Shown here piece by piece: positions 41,406 through 49,349 of a DNA stretch of 64,000 nucleotides; position 1 is the first letter of the stretch; the number at the start of each line of letters is the position of its first letter. The notes under the pieces were generated by a model. It saw only the letters and a program-made list of their open reading frames with translations. It was not told the DNA's origin and searched no databases. The position numbers and the translations under genes are program-made. Source of the DNA: Azoarcus sp. DD4 (GTDB lineage: Bacteria > Pseudomonadota > Gammaproteobacteria > Burkholderiales > Rhodocyclaceae); contig NZ_CP022958.1 of NCBI RefSeq assembly GCF_006496635.1, positions 4,836,001 to 4,900,000 of the forward strand, given 5' to 3'.

Positions 41406-42086
41406 ATGCGCCTGCTGCTGATCGAAGACGACCCGATGATAGGCGCCGCGGTGCAGCGCGGCCTGCGCCAGGAAGGCTACGCGGTCGACTGGGTGCGCGA
41501 CGGCGCCGCCGGCCTGCTCGCGCTCGCCACCCCGGCCGCCGGTGGCGAGGCCCCCTACGACCTGCTGCTGCTCGACCTCGGCCTGCCCGGCAAGGACGGT
41601 CTCACCGTACTGGGCGAACTGCGCGCCGCCGGCAACCCGCTGCCGGTGCTGGTCCTGACCGCGCGCGACGCCGTATCCGAACGCATCCGCGGCCTGGACG
41701 CCGGCGCCGACGACTATCTGGTCAAACCCTTCGACCTCGACGAACTCGCTGCCCGCGTGCGCGCGCTGTTGCGCCGCCGTGCCGGCCGGCCCGAGCCCAT
41801 CGTGCGCCAGGCCGGCATCGTGGTCGATCCGGCCAGCCATGCCGTCAGCGTGGACGGCGAACCGGTGAGGCTGTCGGCGCGTGAGTTCGCCCTGCTGCAG
41901 GCCCTGCTGGAACAGCCGGGCAAACCGCTGTCGCGCGCCCAGCTCGAGGAACGCCTGTACGGCTGGGGCGAAGAGGTCGAGAGCAACGCGGTGGAGGTGC
42001 ACATCCATGCCCTGCGCCGCAAGCTCGGCGCCGACCGCATCCGCAACCTGCGCGGCGTCGGCTGGTTCGTGCCGAGGGAAGCATGA
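41406..42086 (+). CDS. OmpR/PhoB-family response regulator (QseB/PmrA-like)
   Basis: 226 residues with DD at 8-9, phospho-acceptor Asp57 (LLLLDLGLPGKDGL) and Lys in YLVKPF, then a winged helix ending in RRKLGADRIRNLRGVGWF. Sequence type and the QseC-like partner place it with QseB/PmrA regulators. A perfect PmrA-type box lies at the end of the operon, before htrA, which is consistent with this regulator acting there. Confidence 0.92.
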   Translation: MRLLLIEDDPMIGAAVQRGLRQEGYAVDWVRDGAAGLLALATPAAGGEAPYDLLLLDLGLPGKDGLTVLGELRAAGNPLPVLVLTARDAVSERIRGLDAGADDYLVKPFDLDELAARVRALLRRRAGRPEPIVRQAGIVVDPASHAVSVDGEPVRLSAREFALLQALLEQPGKPLSRAQLEERLYGWGEEVESNAVEVHIHALRRKLGADRIRNLRGVGWFVPREA

Positions 42087-43498
42087 GCCCGGCAAGCACG
42101 GACAGACCGCGCCGCGGCTGGATGTCGCTGCGCCGGCAGCTGCTGCTCACTCTGCTCGGTGCGGTGCTCGGGGTCTTCCTGCTCGGCAGCCTCGCCACCT
42201 ACCAGATGACGCGCAGCGAGCTGGACGAGATCATGGACTACCACCTGCGCCAGCTCGCGTTGTCGCTGCGCGCGCCGCTGCCCGGCCCACAGCCCGAGCC
42301 GGGCCTCGGCCCCGACGACCAGCTGTTCGACATGGTGATCCAGATCTGGGACGAGCAGGGCTTGCGCCTCTACCTGTCGCGCCCGCATACCGCCCTGCCC
42401 GACCGCGCCCAGCTCGGCTACGCCACGGTGCCCACGGCCGAGGGCAACTGGCGCACCTACTCCATCGTGCTCGGCAGCCGCGTGGTCCAGGTGGCGCAGC
42501 CGATGTCCCACCGCAACCGGCTCGCCGCGGCCGCCGCGCTGCGTACGCTCACCCCGCTGCTGGTGATCCTGCCCCTGCTCGCCGGCCTCATCTGGTATCT
42601 GGTCGGCCGCGGCCTGCGCCCGCTCGAACGGCTGGCCAAGGCGGTCGGCACCCGCCGGCCGGACAGCCTCGCGCCGCTCACGGTCGACGGCGTGCCGGAG
42701 GAAGCGCAGCCGCTGGTGCAGGCGCTCAACGGCCTGCTCGGCCGGCTCGACCATGCCATGGCCAACCAGCGCGCCTTCGTCGCCGACGCCGCCCATGAGC
42801 TGCGCACTCCGCTCGCCGCACTGCAGTTGCAGATCCAGCTCACCGAGCGCGCCGGCAACGACGCCGAGCGCCGCGCCGCGCTGGCCGACCTGCGCCTGGG
42901 CCTGCAGCGTGCCACCCGCGTCGTCCAGCAGCTGCTGACGCTGGCCCGCCAGGCGCCCGATGCCGAGGCCAGCAGCGCCCACGCCGAGCCCGCTGAAGTG
43001 GATCTGGTGGAACTCGCCGGCCTGGTCATCGCCGAACTGCAGCCGCTCGCCGAAGCCAAGGGCATAGACCTCGGCGCCGAACGGCTGGATGCCGGCACCG
43101 CGGCGCCGGGCGATCGCGACGCCCTGCGCACCCTGCTCGGCAACCTGATCGACAACGCCATCCGCTACACGCCGGCCGGCGGCCGGGTCGACGTCAGCAG
43201 CTGGACGGCGGACGGCCTTGCCTGGCTGGAGGTGGCGGACAACGGTCCGGGCATTCCCGCCGACGAACGCGAGCGGGTGCTCGACCGCTTCTACCGCCGC
43301 GCCGGGCAGGACCAGCCGGGCAGCGGCCTCGGCCTCGCCATCGTCAAGGCAATCGCCGACCGCCACGGCGCCATACTGGCGCTGGACACGGCACCGGCGG
43401 GCGGTCTGCGGGTGCGCGTCGGCCTGCCGCTGGCGAGCGCCGGCGAGGGTGTTACAGGCACGGAGACATTCGGTAACACATCGCGCGACGAAGCTTAA
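42083..43498 (+). CDS. QseC/PmrB-like sensor histidine kinase
   Basis: 471 residues: membrane segments at about 19-40 and 156-175, a periplasmic domain (SELDEIMDYHLRQLALSLR), HAMP-like linker, HisKA with His238 in DAAHELRTPLAALQ, and ATPase with NLIDNAIRYTP, DNGPGIPADER and GSGLGLAI. The start overlaps the regulator stop (ATGA). Its own stop codon lies inside the first CTTAAG of the box preceding htrA. Confidence 0.93.
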   Translation: MSPASTDRPRRGWMSLRRQLLLTLLGAVLGVFLLGSLATYQMTRSELDEIMDYHLRQLALSLRAPLPGPQPEPGLGPDDQLFDMVIQIWDEQGLRLYLSRPHTALPDRAQLGYATVPTAEGNWRTYSIVLGSRVVQVAQPMSHRNRLAAAAALRTLTPLLVILPLLAGLIWYLVGRGLRPLERLAKAVGTRRPDSLAPLTVDGVPEEAQPLVQALNGLLGRLDHAMANQRAFVADAAHELRTPLAALQLQIQLTERAGNDAERRAALADLRLGLQRATRVVQQLLTLARQAPDAEASSAHAEPAEVDLVELAGLVIAELQPLAEAKGIDLGAERLDAGTAAPGDRDALRTLLGNLIDNAIRYTPAGGRVDVSSWTADGLAWLEVADNGPGIPADERERVLDRFYRRAGQDQPGSGLGLAIVKAIADRHGAILALDTAPAGGLRVRVGLPLASAGEGVTGTETFGNTSRDEA

Positions 43499-43525
43499 GT
43501 CTCGCTTAAGTCGGTCTCTCTTAAG
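43494..43525 (+). promoter_or_regulatory. PmrA/QseB-type binding site before htrA (three CTTAAG)
   Basis: CTTAAG-TCTCG-CTTAAG at 43494-43510 exactly fits the YTTAAK-N5-YTTAAK direct repeat bound by PmrA/QseB regulators. A third CTTAAG lies at 43520-43525. The site starts in the stop codon of the QseC-like kinase and ends 50 bases before the protease start. Confidence 0.65.
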
Positions 43526-43575
43526 GTGCCTGCCAAGCGGACAGATCCGCAGCACCAGCCCCAGGAGACCGAGCC

Positions 43576-45003
43576 ATGCAAGACCTCAGCCTGCGCGCCA
43601 CCACGGCCGCATCCGCCCTGATCCTCGCCCTGGCCGGCGCATTCGGCGCCGATGCCTTTGCGCAGGCACCCGCCACCCGCAGCGTGCCGGCCGGCAGCAT
43701 CGTGCTGCCCAGCTTCGACAGCATCATCCAGCGCGTCGGCCCGGCGGTGGTGAACATCAGCACCCAGGGCACGGTGCGTACCGCCAACGGCGCCCCCGGC
43801 GGACTCAGCCCGGACGATCCCTTCTACGAATTCTTCCGCCGCTTCGGACCGCAGTTCGGGGCGCCGCAAGGCCAGGCACCGACCCGCGGCCAGGGCTCCG
43901 GCTTCATCGTCAGCGCCGACGGCATCATCCTGACCAACGCCCACGTGGTGGAGGGTGCCAACGAAGTCACCGTCAAACTCACCGACAAGCGCGAGTTCAA
44001 GGCCAAGGTGCTGGGCGTAGACAAGCCGACCGACGTCGCGGTGCTGCGCATCGAGGCCAAGAACCTTCCGACGGTTCCGCTGGGCGATCCGCAAAAGGCC
44101 CACGTCGGCGACTGGGTGCTCGCCATCGGTGCGCCCTTCGGCTTCGAGAACTCGGTCACCGCCGGCATCATCTCGGCCAAGTCGCGCTCGCTGCCGAACG
44201 AAGGCTACGTGCCCTTCATCCAGACCGACGTGGCGATCAACCCCGGCAACTCCGGCGGTCCGCTGCTCAACCTCGCCGGCGAGGTGGTCGGCATCAACTC
44301 GCAGATCTACTCGCGCTCGGGCGGCTACCAGGGTTTGTCGTTCGCCATCCCGATCGACGTTGCCGCCGGCATCCGCGACCAGATCATCGCCCACGGCAAG
44401 GTCACCCGCGGCCGCATGGGCGTGGCGGTGCAGGACATGAACCAGGCGCTGGCGGAATCCTTCGGCCTCAAGAGCGCCATTGGCGCGCTGGTGACCTCGG
44501 TGGAGCCCGGCGGCCCCGGCGAGAAGGCCGGCCTCAAGGTGGGCGACGTCATCGTCGAACTCAACGGCGAGAAGATCGGCAGTTCCGCCGAGCTGCCGCC
44601 GCGGGTGGCGGCGCTCCGGCCGGGCAACAGCGCCCGCATCAAGGTGTGGCGCAAGGGCGAGAACCGCGACATGGAGGTCAAGATCGGCGAGTTCGCCGAC
44701 GAATCCCAGGTCGCCAGCGCCGGCAACAAGGCCGATCAGGGCCGGCTGGGCCTCGCGGTGCGCGCCTTGTCGGGCGAGGAACGCCGCCAGTCCGGCCTGC
44801 CCGGCGGGCTGCTGGTGACCGATGTCGCCGGCCCCGCGGCCCGCGCCGGTATCCAGCGCGGCGACCTGATCCTGTCGCTCAACGGCCAGCCGGTGGAGAG
44901 CGTCGATCAGCTGCGGGTTCTGATTTCAAAGGCCGGCAAGCATGTCGCGCTGCTGGTCCAGCGTGATGATGCGCGCATTTTCGTGCCGGTCGAACTGGGT
45001 TGA
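43576..45003 (+). CDS. htrA: Periplasmic HtrA/DegP-type serine protease
   Basis: 475 residues with signal peptide (AASALILALAGAFGADAFAQ). Catalytic triad His123 (TNAHVV), Asp153 (PTDVAVL) and Ser226 (NPGNSGGPL), then two PDZ domains (about 275-365 and 385-470). It degrades misfolded envelope proteins. CAGGAGA precedes the ATG. The PmrA-like box suggests control by the adjacent two-component system, making an envelope-stress unit. MucD-like naming would also fit. Confidence 0.95.
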   Translation: MQDLSLRATTAASALILALAGAFGADAFAQAPATRSVPAGSIVLPSFDSIIQRVGPAVVNISTQGTVRTANGAPGGLSPDDPFYEFFRRFGPQFGAPQGQAPTRGQGSGFIVSADGIILTNAHVVEGANEVTVKLTDKREFKAKVLGVDKPTDVAVLRIEAKNLPTVPLGDPQKAHVGDWVLAIGAPFGFENSVTAGIISAKSRSLPNEGYVPFIQTDVAINPGNSGGPLLNLAGEVVGINSQIYSRSGGYQGLSFAIPIDVAAGIRDQIIAHGKVTRGRMGVAVQDMNQALAESFGLKSAIGALVTSVEPGGPGEKAGLKVGDVIVELNGEKIGSSAELPPRVAALRPGNSARIKVWRKGENRDMEVKIGEFADESQVASAGNKADQGRLGLAVRALSGEERRQSGLPGGLLVTDVAGPAARAGIQRGDLILSLNGQPVESVDQLRVLISKAGKHVALLVQRDDARIFVPVELG

Positions 45004-45056
45004 TAAACCGCCGACCGTCCCCATATAGCGAACCAGACCGACGAGCGTACTAAGAC

Positions 45057-45593
45057 ATGAGAATCCGCAAGCCGACCCCGCCTTCGCACACCGAGAACCC
45101 CACTACCGCCGCTCCGGCCACGACCGGCGGTCGCCTCGATCCGGCCATCGTGCGCGACTTCCTGCGCACCGCAGCCACCGCACTGGCCATCGCACCGCGC
45201 GCCGCCGTCGCCCGCGCGCGCGCCAAGCGCAGCACCAAGTCGGGCGACCCACAGCCACGGTCTTCGGGAGCACTCGCCATCGCTACCACATTGCTTGGTC
45301 TCACCCTCGCCGCCCCCGCCATCGGCAGCCGCGGCGAACAGTATCCGCTGATCGTCACCCCGGTGCAGACCGGCAGCGGCCATGAAGAGGCCGAACAGAT
45401 CCGCGTCGGCATCTTCGCCACCAACGGCCAGCGCCTGGTCCAGGCGCAGGTTCACGGCCGCAGCCGCGTCGGCGCCCTGCCGGCCGGCGAATACACCGTC
45501 CAGGTGAGCAGCGCGACCGGCTCCAGCACGCATCAGGTCAAGCTCGGCCCGGGTGAGCCCGGCATCGTACGCTACGGCGGCCCCCACGCCTGA
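45057..45593 (+). CDS. Hypothetical protein with internal membrane segment
   Basis: 178 residues. A long Arg/Ala/Pro-rich cytoplasmic-looking start, a hydrophobic segment at about residues 72-87 (LAIATTLLGLTLAAPAIG), and a 90-residue beta-rich C-terminus (RVGIFATNGQRLVQAQV, AGEYTVQVSS). It follows htrA by 53 bases on the same strand. I recognise no family. Confidence 0.65.
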   Translation: MRIRKPTPPSHTENPTTAAPATTGGRLDPAIVRDFLRTAATALAIAPRAAVARARAKRSTKSGDPQPRSSGALAIATTLLGLTLAAPAIGSRGEQYPLIVTPVQTGSGHEEAEQIRVGIFATNGQRLVQAQVHGRSRVGALPAGEYTVQVSSATGSSTHQVKLGPGEPGIVRYGGPHA

Positions 45594-45653
45594 GTCAGCG
45601 GCGGGCAGCCGCGGCGGCACCCATCGGCGCCGGCGCGGCCTTGCCTTGCGGGC

Positions 45654-46298
45654 TTACTCGGCGTCGGGCTGGTTGGCCGGCGCCGCGAGGCGGAAGGCTT
45701 CGAGCGCCTCGCAACGCTCGGAAATACGCAGCACGGTCGGCATCGCGTCGAGATTGCAGTCGAGGCGCCGCGCGTTGAAGATCTGCGGCACCAGACAGCA
45801 GTCGGCCAGCGTCGGCGTATCGCCGTGGCAGAAGGCGCCGGTGCGGGCATCACCGGCCAGCATGGCTTCGACCGCGGCGAGGCCGGTTTCGACCCAGTGG
45901 CGATACCAGGCGTTGCGGCGTGCCTCGTCGATGCCCAGCTGGCGGCTGAGGTATTGCAGCACCCGCAGGTTGTTGAGCGGATGAATGTCGCAGGCGATGC
46001 TCTGCGCAATGGCACGGATGCGTGCGCGGTCGGTCGGCGCGCCCGGCAGCAGCGGCGGCTCCGGATGCGTTTCGTCGATGTATTCGATGATGGCCATCGA
46101 CTGGGTCAGCACGCGGCCGTCTTCGGCCAGCGCCGGCACCAGGGCGGCCGGGTTCACCGCCAGGTAACCCTCCTGGCGCTGCTCGCCGCCGTCGCGCACC
46201 AGGTGCACCGGCACCGCGTCGTAGGCGATTCCCTTCAGATTGAGCGCGATCCGCACGCGGAAGGCGGCCGAGCTGCGGAAGTAGGTGTAGAGCTTCAT
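45654..46298 (-). CDS. maiA: Maleylacetoacetate/maleylpyruvate isomerase (zeta-class GST)
   Basis: 214 residues from ATG at 46298 (MKLYTYFRSSAAFRVRIALNLKG). The SSxxxRVRIAL active-site motif is that of zeta GSTs, followed by the thioredoxin-like QSMAIIEYIDE and a helical C-terminal domain. It isomerises a maleyl to a fumaryl product with glutathione. With the hydrolase at 47487-48500 it would finish a gentisate- or homogentisate-type pathway. Confidence 0.9.
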   Translation of the reverse strand: MKLYTYFRSSAAFRVRIALNLKGIAYDAVPVHLVRDGGEQRQEGYLAVNPAALVPALAEDGRVLTQSMAIIEYIDETHPEPPLLPGAPTDRARIRAIAQSIACDIHPLNNLRVLQYLSRQLGIDEARRNAWYRHWVETGLAAVEAMLAGDARTGAFCHGDTPTLADCCLVPQIFNARRLDCNLDAMPTVLRISERCEALEAFRLAAPANQPDAE

Positions 46299-46354
46299 CT
46301 TCTTGTCGTCCCTCGTCGGAGTCGCGCGGCACACGCGAAGCGCCAGCATACGCA

Positions 46355-46387
46355 ACGGGGCCCGGCATGGAAAAGCCCGGACCCCGT
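46355..46387. terminator. Stem-loop between the binding-protein gene and maiA
   Basis: ACGGGGCCCGGC and GCCCGGACCCCGT form a long GC-rich hairpin with a bulge and an 8-nt loop, in the 124-bp gap. No T-run follows. It may separate the maiA transcript from the upstream genes or protect their mRNA. Confidence 0.4.
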
Positions 46388-46422
46388 CGAATGCCGATGA
46401 CACCGTCGCCGGTGCCCGCGCC

Positions 46423-47451
46423 TTACTTGCTGTACTTGTCGATCAGGGCACGCGCGCCATCCAGCATGTCCTGCGCCGGGTAACCCTTGCCAGTCATCTC
46501 TTCCACCCAGTCGGCGGCGAGCTTGTCGCCCACCTTGCGCCAGCTGGCGAGTTCGGCACTGGAGATCATGTTGAACTGGTTGCCGTTCGCGACCGCCTGC
46601 TGACGCGCGGCCGGCGCGGATTCGTCCCACACCCGGCCGATCATGGCCGAGAACTCGGCGCCCGAATTGGCGTCGATCACCTTTTTCAGGTCGTCGGGCA
46701 GGCTGGCGTACTTGGCCTTGTTCATCGCGATGGTGAACACCGCGGTGTAGAGCGCGGGTTCGGAAGCCGGCGTCTCCGAGTGGTACTTGGTGAGTTCGTG
46801 CAGCTTCACCGTGGGAATCACCTCCCATGGCAGCACATAGCCGTCGATCACGCCCTTGGACATCGACTCGGTCACCGCCGGCAGCGGCATCGCCACCGGC
46901 GCGGCGCCGAAGGCGGCCAGCATCTTGTTGGTGAGCCGGGTCGGCGCACGCATCTTCATGCCCTGGAAGTCGGCCATGGTGCTGATCGGCTTCTTGCCAT
47001 GCACATAGCCGTTGTCATGCACATGGAAGGCCAGCGGCTTGACCATGGCGAAGTCCTTCTGCGCGTACTTCTCGGCGTAGTCCCACAGCGCACGGCTGGT
47101 GGTTTCGGCCTTGCGCGACATGAAGGGCAGTTCGAACACCTCGACCGCAGGGAAGCGGCCGGCGGTGTAGCCGGGCAGGGTCCACACGATGTCGGCCACG
47201 CCGTCGGCGGCCTGCTGGATGAGCTGGGGCGGCGTACCGCCGAGCTGCATCGCCGGATAGATCTGGCACTTCAGGCGGTTGGCCGACTCTTTTGCGATCT
47301 TGTCGCACCAGGGCAGCAGCACCTTCTGGTGCGACAGCGCGGTCGAGGGCCAGAAGTGCGCGACCTTGAGGATGATCTCCTCGGCCTGGGCGGCGCCGGT
47401 GCCGAACAGCGCGGATGCGGCCAGCAGCGTGGCGGCGATTTTCTTGTGCAT
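46423..47451 (-). CDS. TRAP transporter substrate-binding protein (DctP family)
   Basis: 342 residues from ATG at 47451 with GGAGAC ahead. Signal peptide to GAAQA, then the DctP fold (LKVAHFWPSTALSHQKVLLPWCD, PTRLTNKMLAAFGAAPVAMPLPAV). It would bind an organic acid in the periplasm. No DctQ or DctM membrane genes lie nearby. The position in the cluster implies an aromatic or related acid as ligand. Confidence 0.92.
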   Translation of the reverse strand: MHKKIAATLLAASALFGTGAAQAEEIILKVAHFWPSTALSHQKVLLPWCDKIAKESANRLKCQIYPAMQLGGTPPQLIQQAADGVADIVWTLPGYTAGRFPAVEVFELPFMSRKAETTSRALWDYAEKYAQKDFAMVKPLAFHVHDNGYVHGKKPISTMADFQGMKMRAPTRLTNKMLAAFGAAPVAMPLPAVTESMSKGVIDGYVLPWEVIPTVKLHELTKYHSETPASEPALYTAVFTIAMNKAKYASLPDDLKKVIDANSGAEFSAMIGRVWDESAPAARQQAVANGNQFNMISSAELASWRKVGDKLAADWVEEMTGKGYPAQDMLDGARALIDKYSK

Positions 47452-47486
47452 CGTGTCTCCTCCTTGTTCTTGTATGGACCTGTGCG

Positions 47487-48500
47487 TCAGCCGTTCAACG
47501 GCACCACGGTGTTGTCTATGGTGCCGAAGATGTTGCCACCGTGCGCGTCCAGCATCTCGATGCGCACCCGGTCGCCGGCCTTCATGAAGGCGGTCGCCGG
47601 CTTGCCCTGCTCGATGGTCTCGTACATGCGCAATTCGGCCAGGCAACAGTAGCCGACGCCACCATTGGCGACCGACGAGCCCCACAGATTGCCCTGCTTG
47701 TTCGACACGGTGCCGGAGCCGATGATGGAACCGGCTTCGAGTTCGCGCGTCTTGGCCACGTGCGCCACCAGCTGGCCGAAATCGAAGGTCATGTCCTGGC
47801 CGGCGTTCGGGCAGCCGAAGGCGGCGCCGTTGAGTTCCACCCGCAGCGGCAGGTGGACCTTGGCGCCCTCCCAGGCGGCGCCCAGCTCGTCCGGCGTCAC
47901 CGCCACCGGGCTGAAGGCCGAAGCCGGCTTGCTCTGGAAGAAGCCGAAGCCTTTTTCGAGCTCGGCCGGAATCAGGTTGCGCAGGCTGACGTCGTTCACC
48001 AGCATCAGCAGGCGGATCGCCGCCGCGGCCTCGGCGGGCGTCGCGCCCATCGCCACGTCGCCGGTGACCACCGCCACCTCGGCCTCGAAATCGATGCCCC
48101 AGGCGTCGTCGGCGACGATGCGGTCGCGCGGACCGATGAAACTGTCCGAGCCGCCCTGGTACATCAGCGGATCGGTGTAGAACGAGGCCGGCACCTGGGC
48201 GTTGCGCGCCTTGCGCACCAGTTCGACGTGATTGATGTAGGCGGAGCCGTCGGCCCACTGGTAGGCGCGCGGCAGCGGCGAATGGCAGTGCGCCGGATCG
48301 AAGGGCATGGCGTGACGGGCGTGGCCGGCGTTGAGCATGTCATAGACCAGCTCGAGCTCGGGGGCGACCGTGTCCCAGTCGTCGAGCGCCGCCTGCAGCG
48401 TGCGGGCGATGCCGGCGACGGTCTGGCAGCGGGTGAGGTCACGGCTGACGACGACCAGGGTGCCGTCGCGGCCGCCGTGCTTGAGGGTGGCGAGTTTCAT
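47487..48500 (-). CDS. Fumarylacetoacetase-family hydrolase
   Basis: 337 residues. N-terminal SH3-like part and the FAH core with acidic metal ligands (DFEAEVAVVTGDVAMG) and late GSGTVSNKQ. It matches the long bacterial FAH-like subgroup. It would cleave fumarylacetoacetate or fumarylpyruvate formed by the isomerase. It follows the VOC gene by 58 bases. Confidence 0.88.
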   Translation of the reverse strand: MKLATLKHGGRDGTLVVVSRDLTRCQTVAGIARTLQAALDDWDTVAPELELVYDMLNAGHARHAMPFDPAHCHSPLPRAYQWADGSAYINHVELVRKARNAQVPASFYTDPLMYQGGSDSFIGPRDRIVADDAWGIDFEAEVAVVTGDVAMGATPAEAAAAIRLLMLVNDVSLRNLIPAELEKGFGFFQSKPASAFSPVAVTPDELGAAWEGAKVHLPLRVELNGAAFGCPNAGQDMTFDFGQLVAHVAKTRELEAGSIIGSGTVSNKQGNLWGSSVANGGVGYCCLAELRMYETIEQGKPATAFMKAGDRVRIEMLDAHGGNIFGTIDNTVVPLNG

Positions 48501-48558
48501 CGTGCGTCTTCTCCGTTGTCGGGGGCATGGGGCGGGACCGGCCCGCCCCGGCGCATCC

Positions 48559-49092
48559 TCAATCCTGATAGCTGCCGTCGTGCATCCACGCGGCGTGCTT
48601 GGGCGCCTTCTTCGTTTTCGCCCATTCGTTGAGCATGTCCCACTTCACCTCGTCGAGCATCTTGTTCATCTTCGGCGTGGCGGTGTTGCAGGCCAGCTCC
48701 AGACGATGGCCGGAGGGGTCGAAGAAGTAGATGGACTTGAACAGGGTGTGGTCGGTCGGTCCGACCACCTCGATGCCGTCGGCCTCCAGGCGGGCCTTGG
48801 CCTCCATCATCTCTTCCATCGAACCGACCTCGAGCGCGAGGTGCTGGGTCCACGCCGGGGTGTTGCGGTCGCGGTCCATCGGCGGCTTGGTCGGCAGCTC
48901 GAAGAAGGCGAGCACGTTGCCGCCGCCGGCGTCGAGGAAGATGTGCATGTAAGGGTCCGGCTCCTTGGTGGAGGGGACCTCGTCCTCGGCGATCGCCAAG
49001 ATGAAGTTCATCTTCAGGTACTTGCCGTACCACTCGACGGTTTCCTTGGCGTCGCGGCAGCGGTAGGCGACGTGGTGGATCTTGCGGATCAT
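48559..49092 (-). CDS. VOC-superfamily protein, possible ring-cleavage dioxygenase
   Basis: 177 residues, two vicinal-oxygen-chelate modules. The metal triad is complete: His7 (KIHHVAYR), His84 (TQHLALEV), Glu132 (GHRLELA). Enzymes of this superfamily include extradiol dioxygenases, glyoxalases and epimerases. The cluster lacks any other clear ring-cleavage enzyme, so a dioxygenase role is a reasonable guess. AAGGAGA precedes the start. Confidence 0.8.
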   Translation of the reverse strand: MIRKIHHVAYRCRDAKETVEWYGKYLKMNFILAIAEDEVPSTKEPDPYMHIFLDAGGGNVLAFFELPTKPPMDRDRNTPAWTQHLALEVGSMEEMMEAKARLEADGIEVVGPTDHTLFKSIYFFDPSGHRLELACNTATPKMNKMLDEVKWDMLNEWAKTKKAPKHAAWMHDGSYQD

Positions 49093-49113
49093 GGTGTGGA
49101 TCTCCTTATCTGT

Positions 49114-49338
49114 TCAGACGCCTTCGCGGGCGATCTGCATCGCCTCGCGCAGCACCGAGATGTCGCCGACGTGGTTGGCGAGCAGCAGGATCAGGCGGGC
49201 ATTGACCATCGCGCTCTGCTCGTCGGTAAGGTCGCGGTGGGTGTCGATCAGCATTTCGTAGAAATCGTCGCCGGGACTGAAGGCGCGGAAGTAACGCTTG
49301 CCGGGCTCGGCGAAATTGGGCTGGGTATTCAAGGCCAT
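49114..49338 (-). CDS. DUF2783 small protein
   Basis: 74 residues from ATG at 49338 after AAGGAGC. Helical and soluble, with FYEMLIDTHRDLTDEQSAMV and a hydrophobic LILLLANHVGD. It matches DUF2783, commonly next to MhpA-like hydroxylases. It may be an accessory subunit; function unknown. Confidence 0.82.
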   Translation of the reverse strand: MALNTQPNFAEPGKRYFRAFSPGDDFYEMLIDTHRDLTDEQSAMVNARLILLLANHVGDISVLREAMQIAREGV

Positions 49339-49349
49339 GGCGGGCTCCT

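Noticed and set aside
41714..43555. 613-codon minus-strand frame
   Set aside because: Antisense to the second two-component system; no protein features.
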